From NCBI RefSeq assembly GCF_037963865.1, contig NZ_CP150170.1:2666001-2730000 (forward strand): DNA of 64,000 nucleotides, in the 5' to 3' direction. The position numbers and the translations under genes were made by a program. The stretch comes from Paenibacillus sp. FSL R10-2734 (GTDB taxonomy: Bacteria > Bacillota > Bacilli > Paenibacillales > Paenibacillaceae). Shown one piece after another: positions 35,040-42,965 of the stretch; within the stretch, counting starts at the first letter, position 1; each line of letters starts with the position of its first letter. Under the pieces are notes generated by a model, which saw nothing but the letters and a program-made list of their open reading frames with translations, had not been told where the DNA came from and did no database searches.

Positions 35040-37052
35040 ATGAGCGAGAAGAAAACTTTTTACTTAACTACACCTATCTACTATCCGAGTGATAAGCTGC
35101 ATATCGGACATGCGTATTCTACCGTAGCTGGAGATGCAATGGCCCGCTACAAACGTCTACGCGGCTATGATGTAAGGTATCTTACAGGTACTGATGAGCA
35201 TGGTCAAAAGATTGAACGGAAGGCAGAGGAAGCAGGTAAAACCCCTCAGCAGTTCGTAGATGACATCGTTGTTGGCATTAAGGAACTTTGGCGCAAGCTA
35301 GACATCTCCAATGACGACTTTATCCGTACTACGGAAGAACGTCATAAAAAGGTTGTTCAGGATATTTTTGATCGACTGCTCAAGCAAGGCGATATCTATA
35401 AAGGCGAATACGAAGGCTGGTATAGTATTCCGGATGAAACCTTTTATACAGAAACGCAATTGGTTGATATCGTGCGAGATGACAATGGCGTAATCATTGG
35501 TGCAAAAAGCCCTGATAGCGGTCATCCCGTTGAACTGGTGAAGGAAGCAAGCTATTTCTTCCGGATGAGTAAATATGCAGATCGATTGCTACAATTTTAT
35601 GAGGAGAATCCGGAGTTTATTTTGCCGGAATCCCGTAAGAACGAAATGATTAATAACTTTATTAAGCCGGGTCTGGAGGATCTTGCGGTTTCCCGTACGA
35701 CTTTCGATTGGGGTGTTAAAGTTAAAGGTGACGAAAAGCATGTAGTGTACGTATGGATTGATGCGTTGACGAACTACATTACTGCTCTGGGTTACGGTTC
35801 TGAGGATCGGAGTCTGTACGACAACTTCTGGCCTGCAGATGTACACATTGTCGGCAAAGAAATCGTCCGTTTCCATACCATTTACTGGCCGATCATTCTG
35901 ATGGCGCTGGGTGAGCCTCTTCCGAAAAAGGTGTTTGCACATGGCTGGCTGCTCATGAAGGATGGCAAAATGTCGAAATCCAAAGGTAACGTAGTAGATC
36001 CTGTTACATTGATTGATCGTTACGGTCTGGATGCACTACGTTATTACTTGCTACGGGAAGTGCCGTTTGGTTCGGATGGCACGTTCACACCTGAAAGCTT
36101 TGTCGATCGGGTCAACTATGATCTTGCTAACGACCTTGGTAACCTGTTGAACCGTACAGGCGCGATGGTGGAGAAGTATTTCGGTGGAGAGCTTCCGGCG
36201 TATGAAGGAAATGTAACAGCATTTGATGGTGAGCTTCAAGCTGCGGCAGAGAACACTTATGCCAAAGTAGAAGAAGCGATGGAAAAAATGGAGTTCTCCG
36301 TAGCACTGACAGCTATTGGGACCTTAATCAGCCGCACCAATAAATATATAGATGAGACACAGCCATGGGTGCTTGCTAAGGATGAGAGCAGAACAGCCGA
36401 GTTGGCTTCAGTGATGAGACATCTCGTAGAAGGTCTTCGTACGGCTTCCATTCTGCTACAACCGTTCTTGACGCAAACGCCAGCGAAGATTTGGGAACAG
36501 CTTGGAATCGCACCAGGTGAGCTGACAACTTGGGACAGCGGTAAGACTTTCGGTCTGATTCCGGCAGGAACAAAGCTGGTGAAAGGCAATCCAATCTTCC
36601 CACGTCTGGATGTAGAGCAAGAGGTTGCTTATATCGCAGAAGCGATGGGCGCTGGTAAGCCGGCTGCTGAAGCGGCCGAAGCAGCACCTGCTGCTCCTGA
36701 GGTATCAGAGCCTGAGGAAGAGCATAAAGAAGAAATCGGCATCGACGATTTCGCCAAAGCTGAGCTTCGCGTAGCTCAGGTCATTGCATGTGAGCCCGTA
36801 AAGAAAGCCGACAAGCTGCTGAAGCTGCAACTAGATCTAGGTTATGAGCAGCGTCAAGTCGTTTCTGGTATCGCGAAGTTTTATACACCTGAAGAGCTGG
36901 TGGGACGCAAAGTGATTTGTATTGTGAACCTGAAGCCAGTGAAGCTGCGTGGGGAGCTGTCACAAGGGATGATTCTAGCGGCTTCTAAAGGTGATCAGCT
37001 AACCATTGCCACGGTACCAGACAGCATGCCAAATGGAGCTATTGTGAAGTAA
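35040..37052 (+). CDS. metS: Methionyl-tRNA synthetase
   Basis: 670 residues, charging tRNA-Met in the cytoplasm. Class I signatures: HIGH at residues 21-24 and KMSKS in DGKMSKSKGN. The insert that carries zinc cysteines in E. coli-type enzymes is absent here, as in B. subtilis. The anticodon-binding domain follows, then an acidic Ala/Glu-rich linker (about 540-565) and a C-terminal tRNA-binding OB-fold (about 568-670: DFAKAELRVAQVIACEPVKKADKL). Controlled by the T-box just before it. Confidence 0.97.
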   Translation: MSEKKTFYLTTPIYYPSDKLHIGHAYSTVAGDAMARYKRLRGYDVRYLTGTDEHGQKIERKAEEAGKTPQQFVDDIVVGIKELWRKLDISNDDFIRTTEERHKKVVQDIFDRLLKQGDIYKGEYEGWYSIPDETFYTETQLVDIVRDDNGVIIGAKSPDSGHPVELVKEASYFFRMSKYADRLLQFYEENPEFILPESRKNEMINNFIKPGLEDLAVSRTTFDWGVKVKGDEKHVVYVWIDALTNYITALGYGSEDRSLYDNFWPADVHIVGKEIVRFHTIYWPIILMALGEPLPKKVFAHGWLLMKDGKMSKSKGNVVDPVTLIDRYGLDALRYYLLREVPFGSDGTFTPESFVDRVNYDLANDLGNLLNRTGAMVEKYFGGELPAYEGNVTAFDGELQAAAENTYAKVEEAMEKMEFSVALTAIGTLISRTNKYIDETQPWVLAKDESRTAELASVMRHLVEGLRTASILLQPFLTQTPAKIWEQLGIAPGELTTWDSGKTFGLIPAGTKLVKGNPIFPRLDVEQEVAYIAEAMGAGKPAAEAAEAAPAAPEVSEPEEEHKEEIGIDDFAKAELRVAQVIACEPVKKADKLLKLQLDLGYEQRQVVSGIAKFYTPEELVGRKVICIVNLKPVKLRGELSQGMILAASKGDQLTIATVPDSMPNGAIVK

Positions 37053-37094
37053 GACTTGTTATTTAGAAATATAAGAAAATGTGTTAAATGAAAG

Positions 37095-37139
37095 GGAATG
37101 CTCCTTCAGCCGGATAGGCTGGGGAACATTCCTTTTTTC
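37095..37139 (+). terminator. Terminator after metS
   Basis: GGAATG...CAGCC pairs with GGCTG...CATTCC, followed by TTTTTT. Confidence 0.85.
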
Positions 37140-37188
37140 AAAGTATACGCAGGGAAAAGGTTCTGAGTCATCTTACCAGGATTTATTG

Positions 37189-37238
37189 TTGACTTATCGT
37201 AATGATTACTATTATACTTCTAATAGTAAAGATTACGA
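37189..37238 (+). promoter_or_regulatory. znuA promoter with double Zur box
   Basis: TTGACT (37189-37194) and TTATAC (37212-37217) are spaced by 17 bp. TCGTAATGATTACTA (37197-37211) matches the Bacillus Zur consensus TCGTAATNATTACGA in 13 of 15 positions; TAGTAAAGATTACGA (37224-37238) is a second, weaker match. Together they form an 18-bp inverted repeat (37197-37214 and 37221-37238, 16 of 18 paired) that surrounds the -10 box, as expected for repression. Confidence 0.8.
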
Positions 37239-37259
37239 TTTGAGAGGGAGATCAATTTA

Positions 37260-38258
37260 ATGGTTGCCATGAAGTCACGAATAAGTTTGCTCACACTTGC
37301 ACTAATACTGGTATTTACACTTACTGCATGTGGACCTAAGAGCAGTGGAAGTATAGTTGAAGGGAAAGTAAATGTGGTGACTACTTTTTATCCCATTTAT
37401 GAGTTTACTAAGGAAATTGGTGGAGACGATATAAATGCTATTAACCTGCTTCCAGTAGGTGTAGAGCCGCATGATTGGACACCACGTAGTCAGGACATTG
37501 TCAACACCTCTAAAGCACAATTGTTCCTGTACAATGGAGCAGGACTTGAAGGTTGGGTTCCTAATTTTCTAAAGGGACTTGATAGTAGCAGTAAGGTGGA
37601 AGCCGTTGAAGTAAGTAAAGGTGTCGATTTAATAATGACCGATGAAGATGACGGGCATGATCACGGGGGAAGCAGTGAAGAGGATCATCATGAGGAAGAT
37701 GCTGATCATGCTAACCATTCTTCTGGGGACAGCCTTCATACAGACCCACATACATGGGTAAGCCCGAAATCAGCGATCATCATGGCCCGCAATATCAAAG
37801 AAAGCCTTCAGTCCGTGGACCCGGAGCATAAAGATGGTTATGAAGAGCGTTACAATAAGCTTGCTGAACGTTTAGAGGCTTTGGATAGTAAATTTGAACA
37901 GGAGCTTACAAAGCTGCCTAATCACGAAATCGTAGTTTCACACCAAGCATTCTCATACCTTGCTCGTGATTATGGTCTTGAACAGCATGCGATTATGGGA
38001 TTATCACCTGACGCAGAGCCAAGAGGACAGGATTTAGTGAACCTAGCGAAGTTGGTCAAAGATGAAGGCATCAAGTATATCTTTTTTGAAGAGCTTGTCT
38101 CCGATAAACTGGCAAAGACGTTAGCCGCTGAAGCCGGTGTGTCCACTATGGTTCTTAATCCGGTAGAGGGTCTTACTGCGGAGCAAGAAAGGAATGGCGA
38201 TAACTACTTCACTCTGATGGAGAAAAATTTGCAAAATCTGATTATGGCTTTACAATAA
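37260..38258 (+). CDS. znuA: Zinc ABC transporter, substrate-binding lipoprotein
   Basis: 332 residues, cluster A-I metal-binding protein. The signal peptide ends in the lipobox LTAC. The domain shows VVTTFYPIYEFTKEIGGD, the metal ligand region VEPHDWTP, and a long His/Asp/Glu-rich loop (about 124-157) that is typical of zinc-binding rather than manganese-binding members. Then come DPHTWVSP and VVSHQAFSYLARDYGL. Regulated by the Zur-type operator before it; znuC follows after 34 bp. Confidence 0.92.
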   Translation: MVAMKSRISLLTLALILVFTLTACGPKSSGSIVEGKVNVVTTFYPIYEFTKEIGGDDINAINLLPVGVEPHDWTPRSQDIVNTSKAQLFLYNGAGLEGWVPNFLKGLDSSSKVEAVEVSKGVDLIMTDEDDGHDHGGSSEEDHHEEDADHANHSSGDSLHTDPHTWVSPKSAIIMARNIKESLQSVDPEHKDGYEERYNKLAERLEALDSKFEQELTKLPNHEIVVSHQAFSYLARDYGLEQHAIMGLSPDAEPRGQDLVNLAKLVKDEGIKYIFFEELVSDKLAKTLAAEAGVSTMVLNPVEGLTAEQERNGDNYFTLMEKNLQNLIMALQ

Positions 38259-38292
38259 TAAGGAAAGTATAAGGAAAAGGCGGTGCTTAAGC

Positions 38293-39042
38293 TTGCAATC
38301 GGTATCCTTGGACTGCCATCAGCATATCATCGATATACAGGATCTTTCTTTTTCATATGGCGAACAGAAGGTGATCTCGAATCTAAACTATAGTGTAAGA
38401 GAACGAGACTTCCTAGGTATCATTGGTTCTAATGGTGCTGGCAAAACAACCCTGATGAAGATGATCGTCGGTTTGCTTCCGGCAAGTAGTGGTGAAATCA
38501 AATTATTTGGAACACCTGTCCGCAAGTTTAAAGACTGGGAACGGATTGGTTATGTTCCGCAAAAGAACGCCTTCAACCCGTTATTCCCAGCAACTGTCCG
38601 TGAAGTAGTGTTGTCTGGTTTGTACAACAACAAGAACCTTATTCGGAGAGTATCCAAGGCACAGCATGGTCAGTGTGAAGATGCGCTGGAAGTGATGCGG
38701 ATACAGGATATTGCGGAGAAAAGAGTAGGTCAGCTGTCAGGTGGACAGCAGCAGCGTGTATTTCTCGCGCGTGCGCTGATTAACCATCCAGATTTGCTGA
38801 TTTTGGATGAGCCTACGGTCGGTATTGATGCTGAATCACAAGCAGGATTCTTTGAGTTAATTACACATATGCATGCCCATCATCATATGACATTCCTGAT
38901 GGTGTCGCATGATATCGACATGATTAAGAATTACTTAGGTAATGAACCTGTGCAAACGAACGGTAAGATTAACTTTTTCTCCCGACATTCTCATGATTTG
39001 CAGAATTGTACGGAAGAGAACCTGCAGCACACGCTCTCTTAG
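38293..39042 (+). CDS. znuC: Zinc ABC transporter, ATPase
   Basis: 249 residues. Walker A GSNGAGKTT, Q-loop PQKN, signature LSGGQQQR, Walker B LLILDEPTVGID and the switch histidine in VSHD are all present. The start is a TTG with AAAGGCGGTG before it. It pairs with the znuB permease, from which it is separated by 315 bp of structured non-coding DNA. Confidence 0.92.
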   Translation: MQSVSLDCHQHIIDIQDLSFSYGEQKVISNLNYSVRERDFLGIIGSNGAGKTTLMKMIVGLLPASSGEIKLFGTPVRKFKDWERIGYVPQKNAFNPLFPATVREVVLSGLYNNKNLIRRVSKAQHGQCEDALEVMRIQDIAEKRVGQLSGGQQQRVFLARALINHPDLLILDEPTVGIDAESQAGFFELITHMHAHHHMTFLMVSHDIDMIKNYLGNEPVQTNGKINFFSRHSHDLQNCTEENLQHTLS

Positions 39043-39357
39043 GTCTTGGTCAAACTCTAGGCGCAGTTTTCTCTGTGGTTAGAGTTATACATAGAGTGAG
39101 CGCGAAAGTCAGGGAGTTCTAATTCTTTCCGTATCTAAATAACGTGACGCTGTAAGCGTGCCCCGTAAGGGGCGAAAGCGATCTTACCTCGACCTATCTA
39201 AGTTCAGTAACCCCACCTCCTACGCCAGTTGCACTTGACGGGTTTCCAGAGGGCAGAGCCCTTGGGGCCCTCCCTTGGAAGGGAGGGTTTGGGAGGGATC
39301 GAAAAAAGGTTTTAATAATTAAAAATGTTTCAATTGTTCTACGGAGGAGAGTTAAAG
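39043..39357. other. Structured non-coding insert inside the znu operon
   Basis: No gene is visible between znuC and znuB. It contains several GC-rich hairpins: GCCCCGTAAGGGGC (39160-39173), GGGCAGAGCCC (39251-39261) and CCCTCCCTTGGAAGGGAGGG (39268-39287). These look like parts of an intergenic repeat or a transcript-processing element. None has a strong U-run, so they need not stop transcription of znuB. Confidence 0.5.
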
Positions 39358-40161
39358 TTGGAAATTCTATTTAGCGATTTTTTTCAGCGGGCGCTTGCAG
39401 GCGGTCTGCTGATTGGCATTACAGCGCCGCTTATAGGCGTTTTTCTTGTGCTTAGACGTTTATCTATGATTGGGGACACGCTGGCTCATGTTACCATCGC
39501 CGGTGTGGCACTTGGCTTTTTAACAGGACTCTACCCGCTGGGAGCAGGTCTTGTTTTTGCAGTGGTGGCTTCCTTCGCGATAGAGAAGCTACGCAAGGCT
39601 TATAAGAGTTATGCAGAGCTCTCAATTGCCATCATTATGTCGGGCGGGGTAGCTTTAGCCTCACTCTTTTTCACCTTAGGAAAAGGTTATAATGCGGACG
39701 TTATGAGTTACTTGTTCGGTAGCATTTATACGCTTGATAATACCGATTTAATCGTAGTAGGGATCGTAACGATAGCAGTTGTAGTAGTTGTGACGATGTT
39801 CTTTAAGGAGTTCTTTTTGCTTAGCTTTGAAGAGGATGCGGCAAGTGTAAGTGGATTGCCCGTGAAGCTGCTTAACATGCTAATTACCGTTCTGACGGCG
39901 CTTGTAATCAGCACAGCGATCAAAATTGTAGGTTCGTTGCTAGTATCTGCACTGCTGACCATTCCAGTGGCAATCAGCTTATTGCTGTCTCGAAGCTTTA
40001 AATCTTCGGTTATCCTATCGGTCATCATTTCGGAAATTGCTGTTGTAGGCGGACTAGTAGTAGCAGGAGTTTGGAATTTGGCGCCTGGTGCTACCATTGT
40101 GCTTTTACTCATATCACTATTAGTGTTGACTTTGATTGGCAAAAAGGGTTTACCAGCATAA
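39358..40161 (+). CDS. znuB: Zinc ABC transporter, permease
   Basis: 267 residues, ABC-3 family membrane protein with about eight or nine helices. Family features: ALAGGLLIGITAPLIGVFLVLRRLSMIGDTLAH near the start and VVGGLVVAGVWNLAPGATIVLL near the end. A TTG at 39358 was chosen because GGAGGAGA stands 7 bp before it; the ATG at 39325 has no ribosome site. Confidence 0.9.
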   Translation: MEILFSDFFQRALAGGLLIGITAPLIGVFLVLRRLSMIGDTLAHVTIAGVALGFLTGLYPLGAGLVFAVVASFAIEKLRKAYKSYAELSIAIIMSGGVALASLFFTLGKGYNADVMSYLFGSIYTLDNTDLIVVGIVTIAVVVVVTMFFKEFFLLSFEEDAASVSGLPVKLLNMLITVLTALVISTAIKIVGSLLVSALLTIPVAISLLLSRSFKSSVILSVIISEIAVVGGLVVAGVWNLAPGATIVLLLISLLVLTLIGKKGLPA

Positions 40162-40231
40162 ACAGCGAATAAAATATACGATATCAAATATTTACATGAA
40201 GTGACTCGAATGTGGAAGGAGAGCCGCTACT

Positions 40232-40945
40232 TTGTCTAATATCAATGCAGGAATAGCCTTAGCAGCAGGGGTAGCATCGTTTATATCACCTTGCTGTTTG
40301 CCGCTTTATCCCTCTTATTTATCGTATATTACCGGATTATCGGTTCAACAATTGAAGTCGGGAAGCAATACCAAAGAGATTCGTATACGTACAATAACCC
40401 ATACTTTGGCATTTATTTTAGGCTTTTCAGCGGTTTTTTACACACTAGGGTTTGGTGCAGGGTTATTTGGACAATTCTTTAATGAGCAGCGTGATCTGAT
40501 CCGGCAATTGTCGGCGATTCTGATTATTGTGATGGGATTATTTCTGCTTGGGATCTTTCAACCGCAGTTTCTGCTTCGCGAACGTAAGCTTGATTTAAAA
40601 TGGAAGCCGGCGGGTTATTTGGGGTCGTTTATATTTGGGATCGGTTTTTCTGCAGGCTGGTCTCCATGTATAGGCCCGATTCTAACCGCGATTATCGCAC
40701 TTTCCGCAAGTGAACCTGGCACGTGGTTCACATTGATTACGGCTTATAGCATCGGGTTCGCATTGCCATTTTTTGTTTTAGCCTTCTTCCTTGGTGGAGC
40801 CAGACGAATTCTAAAGTATTCAAATGTGTTGATGAAGATTGGTGGCGTTCTCATGGTATTCATGGGCGTTCTGCTCTTTACAGATCAAATGTTTCGGATC
40901 ACAGTGTGGCTACAGGGAATCACGCCTGATTGGCTAATTTTTTAA
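40232..40945 (+). CDS. ccdA: Cytochrome c biogenesis thiol transporter CcdA
   Basis: 237 residues, six helices. It passes reducing power from thioredoxin across the membrane for cytochrome c or spore-envelope thiol reduction. The two redox cysteines sit in FISPCCLPLYP and GWSPCIGPIL; the first motif has an extra adjacent cysteine. Starts with TTG after GGAAGGAGA. The 70-bp gap to znuB has no clear terminator. Confidence 0.9.
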   Translation: MSNINAGIALAAGVASFISPCCLPLYPSYLSYITGLSVQQLKSGSNTKEIRIRTITHTLAFILGFSAVFYTLGFGAGLFGQFFNEQRDLIRQLSAILIIVMGLFLLGIFQPQFLLRERKLDLKWKPAGYLGSFIFGIGFSAGWSPCIGPILTAIIALSASEPGTWFTLITAYSIGFALPFFVLAFFLGGARRILKYSNVLMKIGGVLMVFMGVLLFTDQMFRITVWLQGITPDWLIF

Positions 40946-40963
40946 AATATCACGCAAACACGT

Positions 40964-42040
40964 TTAGGTGAAATAATCAATCCCTGCCTCTGGAAAATGC
41001 TCGAATATCCGCTCTGTGATAAACTCTCGCAGGGCGTTTTGTTGTTCATCGGGATAAACATATTTATTTTGTCCCCAGCGACCCCACTTCTTCTTGCGCT
41101 TCTCCATATCCATCTCTAGCTTGGATTTGGGGTAGCGCTTCTCTATTACCGTCTTAGCGGTTTTAGTGAATCGATGCTGAATCATTTCGAAGGTTAAGCC
41201 TTTTCCAACTTCAGGGGGGAGGGTCTGGGCTAATTTGGTCAGTAGCTCTGCGTAGCCTTCTTGCCAGCCGTCATACCATATAATTGGAGCTATGATAAAG
41301 CCAAGTGGATAACCCGCCCTTGCTACCTTGCCAGCGGCTTCAATACGCTCCTCAAAGCGGGAGGTGGCAGGCTCGAAATTCTTGATTACATAATCTGCGT
41401 TCACGCTGAAGCGAACTCTGGTATGTCCGTTATGTTTTAATGCAAGTAAAGGTTCAACATGCTGAAATTTGGTTACAAAACGAAGTCGGCCGAGTGGCTC
41501 GTCAGCCATGAAGTTAATTAACTCAGTAAGAGAACCGGTAATATGCTCCAGTCCTAATGGATCTGACGTACATGCAGCTTCAAAGGTCGTGATTTCGGGA
41601 CTACGCTCCACGATATATTTTTTGGAGACATCAATAATGTCTTCTGTGTTCACATATACACGAATATAAGGCTTTGCACCTAAGGTAGTCTGCAAATAGC
41701 AATAATGACAGTGCCCCATGCAACCAGTTGCGATTGGAATCGCGTAATCTGCGGAAGGTTTGGATTGGTCAAACTTTAAGGTTTTACGTAAGCCGACAAC
41801 GAGCGTTCTTTTGGCAATTTTATATTGCTCAACCTCTGTTTCACCGGGGAAATTCATAATTCGATTATGTGATGTGGTCATACGATAGGGGATATCGTTA
41901 GCTTTTACCCACTCCATAATGCTTACACCTTTAGGGTAATTTAAAGCATTTGGTTCGAAGAAAACAAGCTCTGGAAGAAAAAGTGCGGTAGGTTTTCTGG
42001 ATCTTTTTATCGTAGAAGGCTCCGGCGTCACAATAGTCAT
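40964..42040 (-). CDS. splB: Spore photoproduct lyase
   Basis: 358 residues. Radical SAM enzyme that repairs the spore photoproduct (5-thyminyl-5,6-dihydrothymine) in DNA of germinating spores. The 4Fe-4S cysteines are C107, C111 and C114 (CMGHCHYC). C157 in EAACTSDPLG has the same offset as the catalytic C141 of B. subtilis (43 residues past the last cluster cysteine). Ribosome site AAAGGAG. On the minus strand CATACTC (42071-42065) resembles a sigma-G -10 box, but no convincing -35 was found. It converges with ccdA. Confidence 0.93.
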   Translation of the reverse strand: MTIVTPEPSTIKRSRKPTALFLPELVFFEPNALNYPKGVSIMEWVKANDIPYRMTTSHNRIMNFPGETEVEQYKIAKRTLVVGLRKTLKFDQSKPSADYAIPIATGCMGHCHYCYLQTTLGAKPYIRVYVNTEDIIDVSKKYIVERSPEITTFEAACTSDPLGLEHITGSLTELINFMADEPLGRLRFVTKFQHVEPLLALKHNGHTRVRFSVNADYVIKNFEPATSRFEERIEAAGKVARAGYPLGFIIAPIIWYDGWQEGYAELLTKLAQTLPPEVGKGLTFEMIQHRFTKTAKTVIEKRYPKSKLEMDMEKRKKKWGRWGQNKYVYPDEQQNALREFITERIFEHFPEAGIDYFT

Positions 42041-42233
42041 ATATTCACACTCCTTTTGAATGACGAGTATGTTTATTATGTCTAACTCAGTCCCAATAAA
42101 AGCATGGCAAACATGTGCAACGCATCTTCAACTTCCTTTGAAGGACTTGCCAAGGTGCGTTAGAAACATGTATCATTGTTAGAGCAAGGTTTGGCCCGGC
42201 GCCATGCTCATTATAGAAAAGAGGTAAAGTTTA

Positions 42234-42659
42234 ATGCCAACACCCAGCATGGAGGATTATTTGGAGCGCATATACAAGCTCATAGATGAGAAAGGTTATG
42301 CGCGGGTCTCGGATATTGCCGAGGGACTGGAAGTACACCCCTCCTCTGTGACCAAGATGATCCAAAAACTGGATAAGGACGAATATCTCATCTATGAGAA
42401 ATATCGTGGGCTTGTCCTAACCAACAAAGGGAAAAAAGTAGGGAAACGTCTTGTTGATCGACATCAACTATTGGAGGAATTCCTCGGATTGATCGGAGTA
42501 CAGCAGGAATATATTTATAATGATGTTGAAGGGATCGAGCATCACTTAAGCTGGGATTCGATTACGCGGATTGAAACGTTGGTAGAATATTTCCGCCGTG
42601 ACGAAGAGCGTCTACAGACTTTATATGCGATCCACAATGAACTGACAAGCGATTCTTAA
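42234..42659 (+). CDS. mntR: Manganese-responsive repressor MntR (DtxR family)
   Basis: 141 residues. A winged helix (ARVSDIAEGLEVHPSSVTKMIQKLDKDE) is followed by a dimer domain. Every metal ligand known from B. subtilis MntR is at the same number: D8, E11, H77, E99, E102 and H103. It should repress manganese uptake genes when Mn2+ is plentiful; no such genes are in the window. Ribosome site AAAGAGG. Confidence 0.94.
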   Translation: MPTPSMEDYLERIYKLIDEKGYARVSDIAEGLEVHPSSVTKMIQKLDKDEYLIYEKYRGLVLTNKGKKVGKRLVDRHQLLEEFLGLIGVQQEYIYNDVEGIEHHLSWDSITRIETLVEYFRRDEERLQTLYAIHNELTSDS

Positions 42660-42965
42660 AAATGTTTTTTCCCGAAACGGATACTGTCCTAAAAGTTATG
42701 CGTAGCAAGGCTTTCGTGAGCATAATCAGCGGATAGTATAGCCGTTTCTATTTTGTTTAGTGCAACCTTTCCCAGTTTTTAGCGTCAAAACGGATACAGT
42801 CCTTTTTAAAATATAAGAGAGTATGAGTTTTATTCAATACTTCTTATATTTTTTGCAGAGACAGATACCGCCTTTTTAGAAGGAGGCATTCTCTTATCTG
42901 CATGAAGGATTTATCCGTTTTTTCTTATTTTTTGGATACATATTTTTTAGATTTGGGGAGGAATT
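42660..42965. other. Non-coding region with repeated AACGGATA palindromes
   Basis: The phrase AAACGGATAC occurs at 42675 and 42788, and related reverse forms at 42741 (GCCGTTTC), 42863 (AGATACCG) and 42911 (TTATCCGTTT). The first hairpin (42673-42752) joins GAAACGG to CCGTTTC with an inner stem GTTATGC/GCATAAT and may end mntR. The second (42790-42870) joins AAAATATAAGA and AGTAT to ATACT and CTTATATTTT. No gene is visible. Confidence 0.5.

Noticed and set aside
42065..42110. Sigma-G promoter of splB
   Set aside because: CATACTC fits a -10 box but no acceptable -35 lies 17-18 bp before it, so it is mentioned only under splB.
42119..42161. Inverted repeat AACGCATCTT / AAGGTGCGTT between splB and mntR as a terminator
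   Set aside because: No U-run follows on either strand and no gene ends there; it may be an unassigned hairpin only.
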